In this document: piece by piece, positions 1-8,680 of the stretch
Numbering within the stretch: position 1 is the stretch's first letter
How the letters are laid out: each line of letters begins with the position of its first letter
Translations under genes and position numbers: made by a program
Origin: Salinicola lusitanus
GTDB lineage: Bacteria; Pseudomonadota; Gammaproteobacteria; Pseudomonadales; Halomonadaceae
Direction of reading: 5' to 3'
DNA: 37,283 nt
NCBI RefSeq assembly: GCF_003206045.1
Contig: NZ_PZJM01000013.1
Span: 195,493-232,775 of the forward strand
The notes under the pieces: generated by a model
What the model was told of the DNA's origin: nothing
Seen by the model: only the letters and a program-made list of their open reading frames with translations
Databases searched by the model: none

Positions 1-15
1 GCAGAGGAGAACGCC

Positions 16-876
16 ATGAGTGAACGTCAGGTTCTGGCCTGCATCGACGACTCCCGCCACGCTTTTGCGGTCTGCGCCGCGGCCGCCTGGGCCGCCGAGC
101 GCATCGGCGCGCCGCTCGAGTTGATGCATGTGCTGAGCAGGGCGCCAAGTCCTGGCGTCACCGATGCCAGTGGGCAGATCGGGCTCGGCAGTCGTGAGCA
201 TCTGCGCGAGCAGCTCACCGAACTCGACGAGCGGCGCGCCAAGATTGCCCAGCAGCATGGCCGCGAGTTGCTCGAGTCGGCACGGGCCCAGGCCGAGCGC
301 CTGGCGCCGGGGACCACGGTTTCGACCGCGCTGCGACACGGCGAACTGCTCGAGTCGCTGATGGAACGCGAGTCCCAGACACGCCTGGTGGTGCTGGGCA
401 AGCGCGGCGAATCCGCCGACGAAGCGCTCGAGCACCTGGGCAGCAATCTGGAACGGGTCGTGCGCACGCTGCACACCCCGATTCTGGTGACCCCGCCCGA
501 GTTCCAGCCGCCCACGAGGCTATTGCTGGCGTTCGACGGCGGCCGGACGACCCGCAAGGGGGTCGAGATGATCGCCGCCAGCCCGCTGCTCAATGGCCTG
601 GTCTGCCACGTGGTCATGATCGGCGCCGGTACCGACGACCAGCGGGCCCAGCTCGAGTGGGCGCTGGAGCGGCTGCGGCAGGGGCAGGTCGACGCCCAGG
701 GCGCTATCCTGGCGGGGGACGTGGACGAAGTGCTCGCCGACTATGCGGATCGCCGAGGGGTCGACCTGACGATCATGGGGGCCTACGGCCACTCGCGGAT
801 TCGTCATCTGCTGGTCGGCAGCACCACCACCGCCATGCTGCGACACGCGCGGACCGCAACGCTTATACTCCGCTGA
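16..876 (+). CDS. Tandem-domain universal stress protein (UspA family)
   Basis: This 286-residue protein contains two Usp domains in a row, roughly residues 1-160 and 165-286. The second ends with MGAYGHSRIRHLLVGS, which fits the G-2x-G-9x-G(S/T) nucleotide-binding motif of ATP-binding Usp proteins. The first has a comparable but weaker LGKRGES...LGSN stretch. There is no signal peptide or membrane segment, so it should be cytoplasmic. The start is supported by a GAGGAG ribosome-binding sequence a few bases upstream. Tandem Usp proteins are usually linked to stress survival or adaptation to ions and energy limitation; the exact role is not known from sequence. It runs in the same direction as the RidA gene downstream, with an 81-base gap. 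Confidence 0.9.
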   Translation: MSERQVLACIDDSRHAFAVCAAAAWAAERIGAPLELMHVLSRAPSPGVTDASGQIGLGSREHLREQLTELDERRAKIAQQHGRELLESARAQAERLAPGTTVSTALRHGELLESLMERESQTRLVVLGKRGESADEALEHLGSNLERVVRTLHTPILVTPPEFQPPTRLLLAFDGGRTTRKGVEMIAASPLLNGLVCHVVMIGAGTDDQRAQLEWALERLRQGQVDAQGAILAGDVDEVLADYADRRGVDLTIMGAYGHSRIRHLLVGSTTTAMLRHARTATLILR

Positions 877-957
877 CCGACCACCACGACGCATCACCGC
901 CGCCGTGGTGCATTCATTGCCACTGGCGCTACCCGCCGCCTCGACAGGAGTGATTCC

Positions 958-1314
958 ATGACCATCCAGCGCCACGATCCGCAGACCCGCATGAGCCGGG
1001 CGGTGATCCACAACGGCGTCGCCTATCTCTGCGGCCAGGTGGCGGGCCCCGAAGCCCGTGAGGGAGATATCACCGCCCAGACGTTGAGCATGCTCTCCCG
1101 CGTCGAGGCGCTGCTGGAAGAGATTGGTTCGGATCGGGAGCATCTCCTCTCCGCCACCCTCTATCTGGCTGACGGCGACGATTTCGCGGCGATGAATGCG
1201 GTCTGGGATGCCTGGATTCCCGAGGGTCATGCGCCAGCGCGTACCTGTATCACGGCACCGATGCCGGCCCAGGCGTTGCGGGTGGAGATCACCCTGACAG
1301 CCGCGATCAAGTAG
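958..1314 (+). CDS. RidA/YjgF/YER057c family protein (reactive enamine/imine deaminase type)
   Basis: The 118-residue product has the full length and pattern of RidA proteins: a VAYLCGQVA core strand near residue 20, the central LYLAD segment, and a C-terminal [18 protein letters not shown] stretch. That last stretch carries the arginine that binds the substrate carboxylate in active RidA proteins. RidA enzymes hydrolyse reactive 2-aminoacrylate and related enamines made by pyridoxal-phosphate enzymes, but several subfamilies have other or unknown substrates. It is expected to be a cytoplasmic trimer. An AGGAG sequence lies about 7 bases before the ATG. It stands after the Usp gene and is convergent with the membrane-protein gene at 1323-1928, with only 8 bases between them. 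Confidence 0.9.
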   Translation: MTIQRHDPQTRMSRAVIHNGVAYLCGQVAGPEAREGDITAQTLSMLSRVEALLEEIGSDREHLLSATLYLADGDDFAAMNAVWDAWIPEGHAPARTCITAPMPAQALRVEITLTAAIK

Positions 1315-1322
1315 CGCGGCGG

Positions 1323-1928
1323 TCAGGCGTCGTCGCGGGAGGGCGGCGCCGGCTGGTGCTGCAGAAAGCGCGACAGCCGGTCCGCCTGGCTCTCGCCGAC
1401 CTGGCACAGCTGCCAGGCGATCTCGGCGTACTGCATCAGCGTGGGCAGCATCAGCTGCAGCCGGTGAGTGTCGTTCTGGTGTCGTTCGGCCTCGGCATCG
1501 AGCCACTCGAAGAGCCTGGCCAGGCGGGTGTAATTGACGTCGCCGCGGCCACGGTTGCCGCGCAGCGCATCGATCGCCAGGCAGCGCATCACGCTGCGCT
1601 TGTTGGGATCGAGGCTCTCCTTGTCGAGCAGCGCCTCGGCGTGCTGCACGAACTGCCCCATCAACTGCGACAGCTCCGCCGCTTCCAGTTGGCGCCGAAC
1701 CGCGTCCTGGCTTTCGATCAGCGCCTGCTGCTGGCGGGTCAGCCCTCTGACCAGGACCACCAACTGCACGCAGAGCCAGCCGGCCAGCACCAGGGTCAGC
1801 AGATAGATGCCCAGCGGCGCCAGCGCCTCGGCCGGCAGTGGCCAGCGAAGTTCGCTGGCCAGCACGCCGCCCGCGGCCAGCGCCAGTAGCACGATGATGA
1901 TCAGGGCGATGGAAATGCCGGATTTCAT
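1323..1928 (-). CDS. Small two-helix membrane protein of unknown function
   Basis: I do not recognise this family. The product of about 201 residues begins with a hydrophobic helix (GISIALIIIVLLALAAGGVLA). A second helix follows (LGIYLLTLVLAGWLCVQLVVLV), then a charged, probably helical and coiled-coil cytoplasmic region rich in Gln, Glu, Leu and Arg. The chosen start is the internal ATG at 1928; a TTG four codons upstream (1940) is also possible, and neither has a convincing ribosome-binding site. The coding pattern is good throughout and the neighbouring genes fit tightly. It lies 99 bases downstream of the aryl polyene ketoreductase on the same strand, so it could be read through from that cluster, but nothing in the sequence ties it to the pathway. 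Confidence 0.7.
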   Translation of the reverse strand: MKSGISIALIIIVLLALAAGGVLASELRWPLPAEALAPLGIYLLTLVLAGWLCVQLVVLVRGLTRQQQALIESQDAVRRQLEAAELSQLMGQFVQHAEALLDKESLDPNKRSVMRCLAIDALRGNRGRGDVNYTRLARLFEWLDAEAERHQNDTHRLQLMLPTLMQYAEIAWQLCQVGESQADRLSRFLQHQPAPPSRDDA

Positions 1929-2027
1929 GCCGATGTCCAATCAGGGAGAGTCATTGCCGCCATGGCGCTTTATCGGCACGGGATCGCTGTTTCTTGAGCA
2001 CACGCTAAAGTAGCGCCCTGGCCGCGC

Positions 2028-2765
2028 TTAGATCATGCCGCCATTCACCGCGATCACCTGGCGGGTGATGTAGCCGGCGTCCCGCGAGCACAGGAAACTG
2101 ACGGTGCCGGCGACCTCTTCGGCCGATCCGGTGCGCTGCATGGGGATCAGCTTGCGAACCTCCTCCTTCGGCAGCGCCTCGGTCATCTCGGTCTCGATCC
2201 AGCCCGGTGCAACGCAATTGACCGTGATCCGACGCTTGGCCAGCTCGACGGCGAGCGCCTTGCTGGCGCCGATGATTCCCGCCTTGGCGGCGCTGTAGTT
2301 GACCTGGCCGCGGTTGCCCGTCAATCCGGACATCGACGAGAGCGCGACGATACGACCGGGCCGGCGACGCTGGATCATCGGCATGACCAGCGGATGCAGG
2401 ACATTGTAGAAACCGTCGAGGTTGGTCCGCAGCACGCTGTCCCACTCCTCGCCCGCGAGGGCCGGGAAAGGCCGGTCCGCGGTGATGCCAGCGTTGCAGA
2501 TCACGCCGTAATAGCAGCCGTGTTCAGTGATGTCCGCCTCCAGCACTGCCTGGACCGTCTCCCGCGCCGTCACGTCGAAATGGATCACGCGGGCGCGGCG
2601 GCCCTCGGCTTCGATCCCGGCCCGGACCGCCTCGATATCGTCGCCCGGGCGGCGGCAGTGCAGTACCAGGTCGAAGCCGTCGCGGGCCAGGCGTGTGGCG
2701 ATCGCCTTGCCGATGCCGCGATTGGCGCCGGTGACCAGAATCGTCTCGGGATGTTGATGTTCCAT
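2028..2765 (-). CDS. apeQ: 3-oxoacyl-ACP reductase (FabG-type SDR), aryl polyene ketoreductase
   Basis: This 245-residue short-chain dehydrogenase has the NADP-binding TGANRGIG motif at residues 12-19, NAG at 91-93, and the catalytic S144-Y157-K161 set (S-x12-Y-x3-K). In aryl polyene pathways this enzyme reduces the 3-keto group after each chain extension, ahead of dehydration. The start is the ATG at 2765, with a GAGG ribosome-binding sequence 6 bases upstream; the same open frame continues further upstream, but only as a shadow of the preceding gene. It follows the dehydratase with a 41-base gap and is the last cluster gene in this window. Typical clusters carry another ketosynthase (ApeR, FabF-like) at this end; it is absent here. 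A housekeeping FabG is less likely because of the neighbours. Confidence 0.9.
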   Translation of the reverse strand: MEHQHPETILVTGANRGIGKAIATRLARDGFDLVLHCRRPGDDIEAVRAGIEAEGRRARVIHFDVTARETVQAVLEADITEHGCYYGVICNAGITADRPFPALAGEEWDSVLRTNLDGFYNVLHPLVMPMIQRRRPGRIVALSSMSGLTGNRGQVNYSAAKAGIIGASKALAVELAKRRITVNCVAPGWIETEMTEALPKEEVRKLIPMQRTGSAEEVAGTVSFLCSRDAGYITRQVIAVNGGMI

Positions 2766-2806
2766 GAAGCCTCGGTAGCAGAACGGCGAATGGGTGGGTC
2801 GGGAGC

Positions 2807-3280
2807 TCAGGCGTCGCCCGGCGTCGGCATCGAATCGGGGCGATAGAGCGTCAGGCTGCCGTGAGCCAGCGGTGGTTCGCCAGTCTCGGCCCGGCGCAAC
2901 TCGCCGCTGACCTGGGTAATGCCGTTGTCGGCGACGAAGTCGACGGTGATCGTTACCTGGATTCGCTGATCGAAGGCGAAGACGGGTACCCGGGCCTGGT
3001 AACGTCTGGCCCCGAGCAGCAGTCCGGGCGCCGGTGTGGCGGTCGAGCCGGAGGCCCGGAAGCCGGCCCAGGCGGCAACGGTCTGGGCCAGCCATTCGAC
3101 CCCGACCCAGGCGGGGATGCCGTCGGTCTCGGCGAACAGGTCGTCGTGCCGCGTCCACGTCTCGGCGGTGGCGCCATCGTCGCTGGCGGCGATCAGCCGG
3201 GTCAGCAGGCACATGCGCCTGGCGTGCGGTATCAAGGGCTCGACGGCGCAGGGCAGGCTAGCCGCAATGGATGGATTCAA
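2807..3280 (-). CDS. apeP: Hotdog-fold 3-hydroxyacyl-ACP dehydratase (ApeP-like)
   Basis: The product of about 157 residues matches the small dehydratase of aryl polyene clusters: an N-terminal LIPHARRMCLLTRL segment followed by GIPAWVGVEWLAQTVAAWAG, the central hotdog helix. It would dehydrate the 3-hydroxyacyl-ACP formed by the adjacent ketoreductase, giving the conjugated double bonds of the polyene. The start is uncertain. The best-placed candidate is a TTG at 3280 with GGAGA about 12 bases upstream; no ATG is available before the conserved PHARRM motif. It sits 31 bases after the ketosynthase and 41 bases before the ketoreductase, so the three genes form one reduction-extension unit. Confidence 0.85.
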   Translation of the reverse strand: MNPSIAASLPCAVEPLIPHARRMCLLTRLIAASDDGATAETWTRHDDLFAETDGIPAWVGVEWLAQTVAAWAGFRASGSTATPAPGLLLGARRYQARVPVFAFDQRIQVTITVDFVADNGITQVSGELRRAETGEPPLAHGSLTLYRPDSMPTPGDA

Positions 3281-3311
3281 GATGGCAATCGCTCTCCGTC
3301 TTCGCGTCTCG

Positions 3312-4499
3312 TCATTCGGTTGGATGGTCCAGCGTCAGTAGCAGGCTGGCATTGTTGCCGCCGAAGGCGAAGCTGTTGCTCAGCGCCCGGCGCGGCCGGC
3401 GTTCTGGTGTTGCCCCGGTCGTCACCAGAGGGAGCGGAGGAAGCTCCGGATCGTAGGTGCCGTCGAAACGGTGTGCCGGCAACCGCCCCTGGGCGAGTGC
3501 CAGCCAGCAGAAAGCGGCTTCCAGGGCCCCCGCGGCGCCAAGCGTGTGTCCCGTCAATCCCTTGGTCGAGCTGCAGGCCGGCGGGGTGGGAAACAGCATC
3601 GTCACGGCCGCGGCCTCCATGCTGTCGTTGAGCGCCGTGCCGGTGCCGTGCAGGTTGAGGTAGTCGATCTCGGACGCGTCGAGCCCGGCCATCGCCAGCG
3701 CCTGACGCATCGCTTCCGCTGCGCCACTGCCATCCGGGCGGGGTGCGGAGATGTGGTGAGCGTCGACGCTCTCGCCAACGCCGGCGAGCTGGATACCGCC
3801 GCTCTCGGGCGTCACCACGAACAGGGCCGCCGCTTCGCCGAGATTGATTCCGTCGCGATGCCGGGAGAAGGGCTGACAGGGATTGTCGCTGACGGCTTCC
3901 AGGCTCAGGAATCCATTGACCGTGAGACGACACAGGCTATCGGCGCCGCCGGCGATCACCGCATCGCACTGGCCACTCTTGAGCAGGCGCCTGGCGCTGG
4001 CCAGCGCTCTGGCGCTGGAGCTGCAGGCCGTCGACAGGGTGTAGCAGGGGCCGGTGATACCCAGACGCTCCGCGAGGAAGCGCGCCGGTGCGCCCAGCTC
4101 CTGGCGCGCGTAAGCGAAATCCTCCGGCAGCGGGCCCTCTCGGCCGCTCTTCGCCAATGCCGCCTCGGTCTCGCCGATGCCGGACGTGCTGCTGCCGATG
4201 ACCACCCCGATCCGATCTCCCGGCACCGCGGACAACAGGGCTTCCAGTTCGTCGCCGAGGCGAGCCAGGGCGAGCGCCAGCAGCCGGTTGTTGCGGCTGC
4301 GATGGTCCTTGGGCCAGTGGCTGTCGTCGGGGAGTTCACTGGCGACCTGTCCTAGCGGCAGCGGACGGCCCGGGGTGAAGACGTCGCTGGTGGTCAGGCC
4401 GCGCTGGCCCGAGAACAGGGCGCGGCCGATCGTGTCCAGATCGTCGCCCAGCGAGCAGACCACGCCGGGGCGGGACAGGCGGCAAGAAGAAGCACTCAT
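3312..4499 (-). CDS. apeO: Beta-ketoacyl-ACP synthase (FabB/FabF family), aryl polyene ketosynthase
   Basis: This 395-residue condensing enzyme has an intact Cys-His-His triad: C159 in STACSSSA, H284 in LHGTGT and H318 in TGHTLGAAGA. It also has the C-terminal SNSFAFGGNN motif. It should extend the polyene with malonyl-ACP. In characterised aryl polyene systems the ApeO ketosynthase works as a complex with the ApeC chain-length factor, and a matching ApeC-like gene is at 13768-14457. The ATG overlaps the stop of the DUF3261 gene (ATGA), suggesting translational coupling. It is the only complete ketosynthase visible in the cluster. Confidence 0.93.
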   Translation of the reverse strand: MSASSCRLSRPGVVCSLGDDLDTIGRALFSGQRGLTTSDVFTPGRPLPLGQVASELPDDSHWPKDHRSRNNRLLALALARLGDELEALLSAVPGDRIGVVIGSSTSGIGETEAALAKSGREGPLPEDFAYARQELGAPARFLAERLGITGPCYTLSTACSSSARALASARRLLKSGQCDAVIAGGADSLCRLTVNGFLSLEAVSDNPCQPFSRHRDGINLGEAAALFVVTPESGGIQLAGVGESVDAHHISAPRPDGSGAAEAMRQALAMAGLDASEIDYLNLHGTGTALNDSMEAAAVTMLFPTPPACSSTKGLTGHTLGAAGALEAAFCWLALAQGRLPAHRFDGTYDPELPPLPLVTTGATPERRPRRALSNSFAFGGNNASLLLTLDHPTE

Positions 4500-5059
4500 G
4501 AATCATCGTTCTCCTGCATCGGGTCGATCGTCAAGCGGTAGTGGCCCTGGCGGTCGTCCAGCATCAGTGTCTCGGCGCGATCGCGCGCCGGCACCGGCGT
4601 GATGCGGGCGATCAATCGCCCCCGATAGGTGATGTCGCGACTCGCCGCGCTGTCGACGACCTGCCAGGCGCTTCCCGCGAAGGCCTCGTGCAAGGCATCG
4701 AGAGGCCACAGGCTCCACTCCAGACGGGACGCCAGCCATTCTGGCGGTATCGGCAGCGGGGGTTCGCCCGGCGCATCGCCAGCCTCGAAGCGGGCGCCGT
4801 CGGCGTCGCGAACCAGCGTCGTCAGTCGCTGGCCGTAGGGCGTCACCAGCACCGCACGCAGGTGCTCCGGATCGATCCGGATGAACGCGATCAAGGTCCG
4901 GGCTTCGCCCTCATCCGGTTCGAAGGTGAGCTGGCTCTTCAGCGTGTCGGTCGTGGCGGCGGCGACCAGTGGCGGCGGCGGCGACACCGGCGGACTCAAG
5001 CTGCAGGCGGACAGGGCGAACGCCAGGCCCAGTGGCAGCAGGGGAAAGATGCGCCTCAT
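4496..5059 (-). CDS. DUF3261 outer-membrane lipoprotein of aryl polyene cluster
   Basis: The 187-residue product starts with a lipoprotein signal peptide whose lipobox, LSAC, places the lipidated cysteine at residue 19, followed by a Pro-rich linker. The rest (for example LRAVLVTPYGQRLTTLVRD and PPEWLASRLEWSLWPLDALH) matches the DUF3261 family found beside aryl polyene genes (ApeN-like). The function is not established; its position next to the exporter and LolA-like genes suggests a role in placing the polyene lipid in the outer membrane. The start is the ATG at 5059, which overlaps the stop of the flavoprotein gene by ATGA. A longer upstream frame exists but lies entirely inside that gene and lacks a signal peptide. 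Confidence 0.85.
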   Translation of the reverse strand: MRRIFPLLPLGLAFALSACSLSPPVSPPPPLVAAATTDTLKSQLTFEPDEGEARTLIAFIRIDPEHLRAVLVTPYGQRLTTLVRDADGARFEAGDAPGEPPLPIPPEWLASRLEWSLWPLDALHEAFAGSAWQVVDSAASRDITYRGRLIARITPVPARDRAETLMLDDRQGHYRLTIDPMQENDDS

Positions 5060-6366
5060 CGTTCGGTCTCCGGCGACAGGCCAGGATCCGGCTGACGCGC
5101 ATTGGCCGTCCCGGTCCCCGGCGCCCTCGATGCGGCCTGGCTCTCGCAGATGGCGGCCAGCGTGTCGATATGCCGGGCCGAGTCGGTGGCGAACGGGTTG
5201 CGACGGTCCCAGGCGTAGCCGGCCAGAATGGCGCTGATGCGCTCCTTGATGTCGCGGGGCGCGTCGGCGTGGAAGATGATCGTCTGGAGTCGGCCGTCGT
5301 ACCACGCATCGACGAAGGCGCGAAATGTCTCGACGCCCTCGCGCAGCGGCTGCTCGAACTGGCCCTGCCAGTCGATCGTCTCGCCGGCCAGCTGGCGATC
5401 CACCAGCGGTGCCGCCAGACTCGCGGATTTCAGCGCAATGGTGACACCGGAAGAGAACACCGGGTCCAGGAACTCGCCAGCGTTGCCCAGCAGCACATGA
5501 CCGACGCCGTGCAGCCGGGTGACATCGGCGGAATATCCGCGGAGCTCGCCGACCGGGCGGGTCGGCCGCGCACCCTCCAAGAGCTGGCGGAAACGGGGTT
5601 CGGTGTCGATCAGCGCCTGCCAGCGTGTCTCGGGCGAGTGGCCGTAGGCGTCTATTCTCGCCGTCTGGCCGACCACGCCCACCGAAGCGCGCTGGTCGCG
5701 GAAGGGAATCAGCCAGTACCAGATACCGGCATCGTCGGGATGAACGCCGATGAGGATCTTCTCGCGATCATGGCTCGGCTCCACCGGGCAGGCCTCGACA
5801 TGGGTGAACAGCGCGGTGCGGGGAATCTGGCGGGCATCGCGCTCGAGCTCCTCGAGCCGGGCCAGTACACGCCCGTAGCCGCTGGCGTCGACGACGAAGC
5901 AGGCGGTCAGGGTGCGGGCATTGCCCGATTCATCGACGACATCGACCTCGGGTCGATCGGGATCGGCGCGGAAGGCGGTGACGGTGATGCCGAATTCGAC
6001 CTCTGCGCCTTTCGCCCGGGCAGCCTCGATCAGCCGATGGTCGAAGTCGGCGCGCTCGACCTGGAAGGTCGTGCCCCAGCCCGGCGTGAATTTCTCGCGG
6101 AAGTCGATCGTCGTGCTCTCGCCGCCGCGGGTGAACGCGGCACCGTTCTTGGGTTGATAGCCGGCGGCCTGGACGGCCTCGAGGAGGCCGGCCTCTTCGA
6201 GATGGCCCATGCACTGCGGCAGCAGGCTCTCGCCGATGGAAAAGCGCGGAAAATGGCTGCGCTCGACCACCAGGACGCGACGGCCGCGGGCGGCCAGCTG
6301 TGCCGCGATCGCGGCACCGGCGGGGCCGGCGCCAATCACGATGACCTCGTGGTCGGCTTCAGACAT
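5056..6366 (-). CDS. FAD-dependent oxidoreductase of the tryptophan-halogenase superfamily
   Basis: This 436-residue flavoprotein has an N-terminal Rossmann motif, VIGAGPAG (residues 10-17), and a strand-end glutamate (VVER) for FAD ribose. A lysine, K73, lies in YQPKNGAAF. WYWLIP at 216-221 exactly fits the W-x-W-x-I-P motif of flavin-dependent halogenases, and GNAGEFLDPVFSSG lies at 294-307. In flavin-dependent halogenases a lysine near this position forms or guides the hypohalous-acid intermediate. Relatives occur in aryl polyene, flexirubin and xanthomonadin-type clusters, and xanthomonadins are brominated. Halogenase activity here is inference; a dehydrogenase or hydroxylase is possible because the motif is also seen in non-halogenating relatives. 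It overlaps the MMPL gene by 8 bases and the DUF3261 gene by 4. Confidence 0.85.
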   Translation of the reverse strand: MSEADHEVIVIGAGPAGAAIAAQLAARGRRVLVVERSHFPRFSIGESLLPQCMGHLEEAGLLEAVQAAGYQPKNGAAFTRGGESTTIDFREKFTPGWGTTFQVERADFDHRLIEAARAKGAEVEFGITVTAFRADPDRPEVDVVDESGNARTLTACFVVDASGYGRVLARLEELERDARQIPRTALFTHVEACPVEPSHDREKILIGVHPDDAGIWYWLIPFRDQRASVGVVGQTARIDAYGHSPETRWQALIDTEPRFRQLLEGARPTRPVGELRGYSADVTRLHGVGHVLLGNAGEFLDPVFSSGVTIALKSASLAAPLVDRQLAGETIDWQGQFEQPLREGVETFRAFVDAWYDGRLQTIIFHADAPRDIKERISAILAGYAWDRRNPFATDSARHIDTLAAICESQAASRAPGTGTANARQPDPGLSPETER

Positions 6367-8680
6367 GTTCGCTCTCCCGTGGTGATGTCGTCGAATGGCC
6401 AGTTTCCGGGCGTACCCACGGGACCAGTGCCCAGACGCTGGCCAGGCCGATCAGGCAGGTCAGGCCGAGATAGTGCAGCGCGGGTGTGGCGCTGAAGGCC
6501 AGCATACCGAAAGCCAGCAGGCTGGTGAGCGTCGATAGCGTGATCGCCAGCCACGCAGCCGGCTTGCGAGCATGCTCCACGTTGAAGATACCGGCATCCA
6601 GCCCGATTCCCAAGATCAGCAGCAGGCCCAATTGGTTGAAGATATTGAGTGGGACGCCGCCGACGGCGAAGGCGGTCAACACGATGAGCGTGGCGCCGAA
6701 GGGCGGTACCACCACACGCCAGGCGTGACGTCGATAACGCCACAGCAGTGCCAGCGTCATCAACGCCATGGCCGTTATCACCCAGATGGCGGTGTGGCGG
6801 CGGAGTTCGCCGAGCAGGCCGCCGATGCGACTGACGCGGTCGACGTACTTCACTTCCGGCAACGTGTCGGCGAGGGTCGCCAGGGCCGCGCTGGTGCGGT
6901 CATCGCGCTCGCCGGAGATCACCACGGTGGCGGCCACCTCGCCGTCACCCGTCTCGCCCAGCCACAGGCGCTGCTGGAGCGAGCCAATCGGTGTCTCGAG
7001 CCATTCGGCCAGGGTCAAGGGTGGCGCCTGGTCCAGGCGTGCTCGCGCCTGGTCGGCGACGTTCGCCGGCAAGCCGGCCCGTTCGACCAGTGCGTCCAGC
7101 GGGGGGCCGTAGAGCTTGCGTACCCGGGCCAGGTTGGCCTGCTGCTCGGTCAGCGTCGGGACCGAGCCGGCCAGCGACTGGTACTCGATCTGGAGCCCGT
7201 CGGCAATGGCTCGGTCGAGCGCTCCGTCCAATGTTTCGAGCCGGGCCAGCAGCGCCTGGGTGTCCGAGGCCCGAACCAGGAAATAGCGGCTGCCGGTGTC
7301 GCGGTCGAGCAACTGTTGGACGCGCTGCTCGTCGTGCATCAGTGCCGCCGGCGAGGGATTGAGCAGTTTCAGACTGTCATCGCTGGTCAGGCGCAGGGCG
7401 CAGATGGTCACCAGTACCAGCGCGCCGGCCAGGGCGAGCCAAGGCGACAGGCGCCGGCGAGGCTGGCATAGCCGCCACCAGCGTGTCGCCAGGCTGGCGG
7501 TAAAAGGGCTGGCGTGGAGCGTGAAGCGGGGCAGCCACAGTACCACGGTGAGCCAGGCGCCGATCAGTCCGAAGGCGGCGAACGCTGCCATCTGGCGTAA
7601 TCCCGGCATCGGGGTCAGGGCCTGGGCCACATAGGCGATGACACTCGAGATCAGGCCAAGGGTCAGGCTCGGCATCAGCCGACGAAGCCGGAATTGCCTG
7701 CCGTCGATGACGCGATCGCACTGCAGGTGCAGCACATAGTCGACGGCGATGCCGATCAGGCTGGCGCCGAACGCCAGGGTCAGCAGGTGCAAACGGCCGA
7801 AAATGCCCAGCGTCAACGTCAACGCGAACAGCGAACCGGCCACCAGGGGCAGCATCAGTTGCAGCAACACCCGGGGCGAGCGGAAGACGAAACCGATGAT
7901 CAGCACCACCCCGAGCAGGGAGGCGGCGCCGATGGTGGACATCTCCCGCTTCGCTTGACGGGCCCCGGCGGCGGCGTGGAATACCAGCCCGGAACGCAGC
8001 AGTTGCGCATCGGGATGCTGCTGTTGAAATCGTTCGAGCGTGGCATGCAGGGCATTCTGCATCGGCAGCTCATAGGGGGAACCTTTCAACTCGCCGATCA
8101 GCACGCTCCACTGCCGCCCCTCGGCATCCAGCGTCAGCAGACCGTCGGCGGCGCCGATCGGGCTGCGTGGGAGGCGTGACAGCCAGGCATCGAGCAGTCC
8201 GAAGGGGTCGGTGACGGGCTCGGGTCGCGCCGTCGGCGAGAACAGCCGGCGCAGCGCCGGCTCGATCAGCGCGCTGCCGCCATCGGCGTCGATGGCCTGC
8301 TGCCACTGCGGCGTCAGCAGGCGGTAGCGCCACTGCCCCATCCAGCCGTGCGGATCGGCGTCGGCCAGATCGAGCTCGCGCCAGTCGATGCCGGCCAGCT
8401 GGCCCTCGTCGACCAGCCGCTGCAACGCCTGGCCCAGCGCCTGCGTCGTCGCCACGCGGTCGTCATCGCCGAGCAGCAGCAGGAAGCGATTCTCGAAACC
8501 GCGCCCCAGCTCGCGGTCCGCCTGCTCGACCAGTGGCGCCTGCCGGTCGGCCGGCAGCAGGGCGGTGAGATCGGTATCGGCAGGAAGGCCCTGACGCAGC
8601 ATCCAGCCCAGCCAGACGGCACAGAGCGCCAGCACCGCCAGCCAGAGCCAGCCGAGTCGACGGTAGCTGCTGCCGGTCAT
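6359..8680 (-). CDS. MMPL/RND-family exporter of aryl polyene cluster
   Basis: The 773-residue product is a large inner-membrane protein with RND-type layout: one N-terminal helix, a periplasmic loop of about 200 residues, a block of helices, a second N-terminal-type helix and loop, and a final helix block. Recognisable pieces are DTDLTALLPADRQAPLVEQAD near the start and the helix-rich LLILGIGLDAGIFNVEHAR near the end. It should use the proton gradient to move the polyene-lipid, or its precursor, out of the inner membrane, probably handing it to the LolA-like protein encoded directly upstream. The start ATG overlaps the LolA-like stop (ATGA). The length is normal for MMPL exporters in these clusters. 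Confidence 0.9.
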   Translation of the reverse strand: MTGSSYRRLGWLWLAVLALCAVWLGWMLRQGLPADTDLTALLPADRQAPLVEQADRELGRGFENRFLLLLGDDDRVATTQALGQALQRLVDEGQLAGIDWRELDLADADPHGWMGQWRYRLLTPQWQQAIDADGGSALIEPALRRLFSPTARPEPVTDPFGLLDAWLSRLPRSPIGAADGLLTLDAEGRQWSVLIGELKGSPYELPMQNALHATLERFQQQHPDAQLLRSGLVFHAAAGARQAKREMSTIGAASLLGVVLIIGFVFRSPRVLLQLMLPLVAGSLFALTLTLGIFGRLHLLTLAFGASLIGIAVDYVLHLQCDRVIDGRQFRLRRLMPSLTLGLISSVIAYVAQALTPMPGLRQMAAFAAFGLIGAWLTVVLWLPRFTLHASPFTASLATRWWRLCQPRRRLSPWLALAGALVLVTICALRLTSDDSLKLLNPSPAALMHDEQRVQQLLDRDTGSRYFLVRASDTQALLARLETLDGALDRAIADGLQIEYQSLAGSVPTLTEQQANLARVRKLYGPPLDALVERAGLPANVADQARARLDQAPPLTLAEWLETPIGSLQQRLWLGETGDGEVAATVVISGERDDRTSAALATLADTLPEVKYVDRVSRIGGLLGELRRHTAIWVITAMALMTLALLWRYRRHAWRVVVPPFGATLIVLTAFAVGGVPLNIFNQLGLLLILGIGLDAGIFNVEHARKPAAWLAITLSTLTSLLAFGMLAFSATPALHYLGLTCLIGLASVWALVPWVRPETGHSTTSPRESEHV

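Noticed and set aside
4969-6495. Open frame of 508 codons on the plus strand opposite the flavoprotein gene
   Set aside because: It is the antisense of a clear flavoprotein with intact motifs. Its product shows no known motif and has no ribosome-binding site; such long frames are common opposite GC-rich genes.
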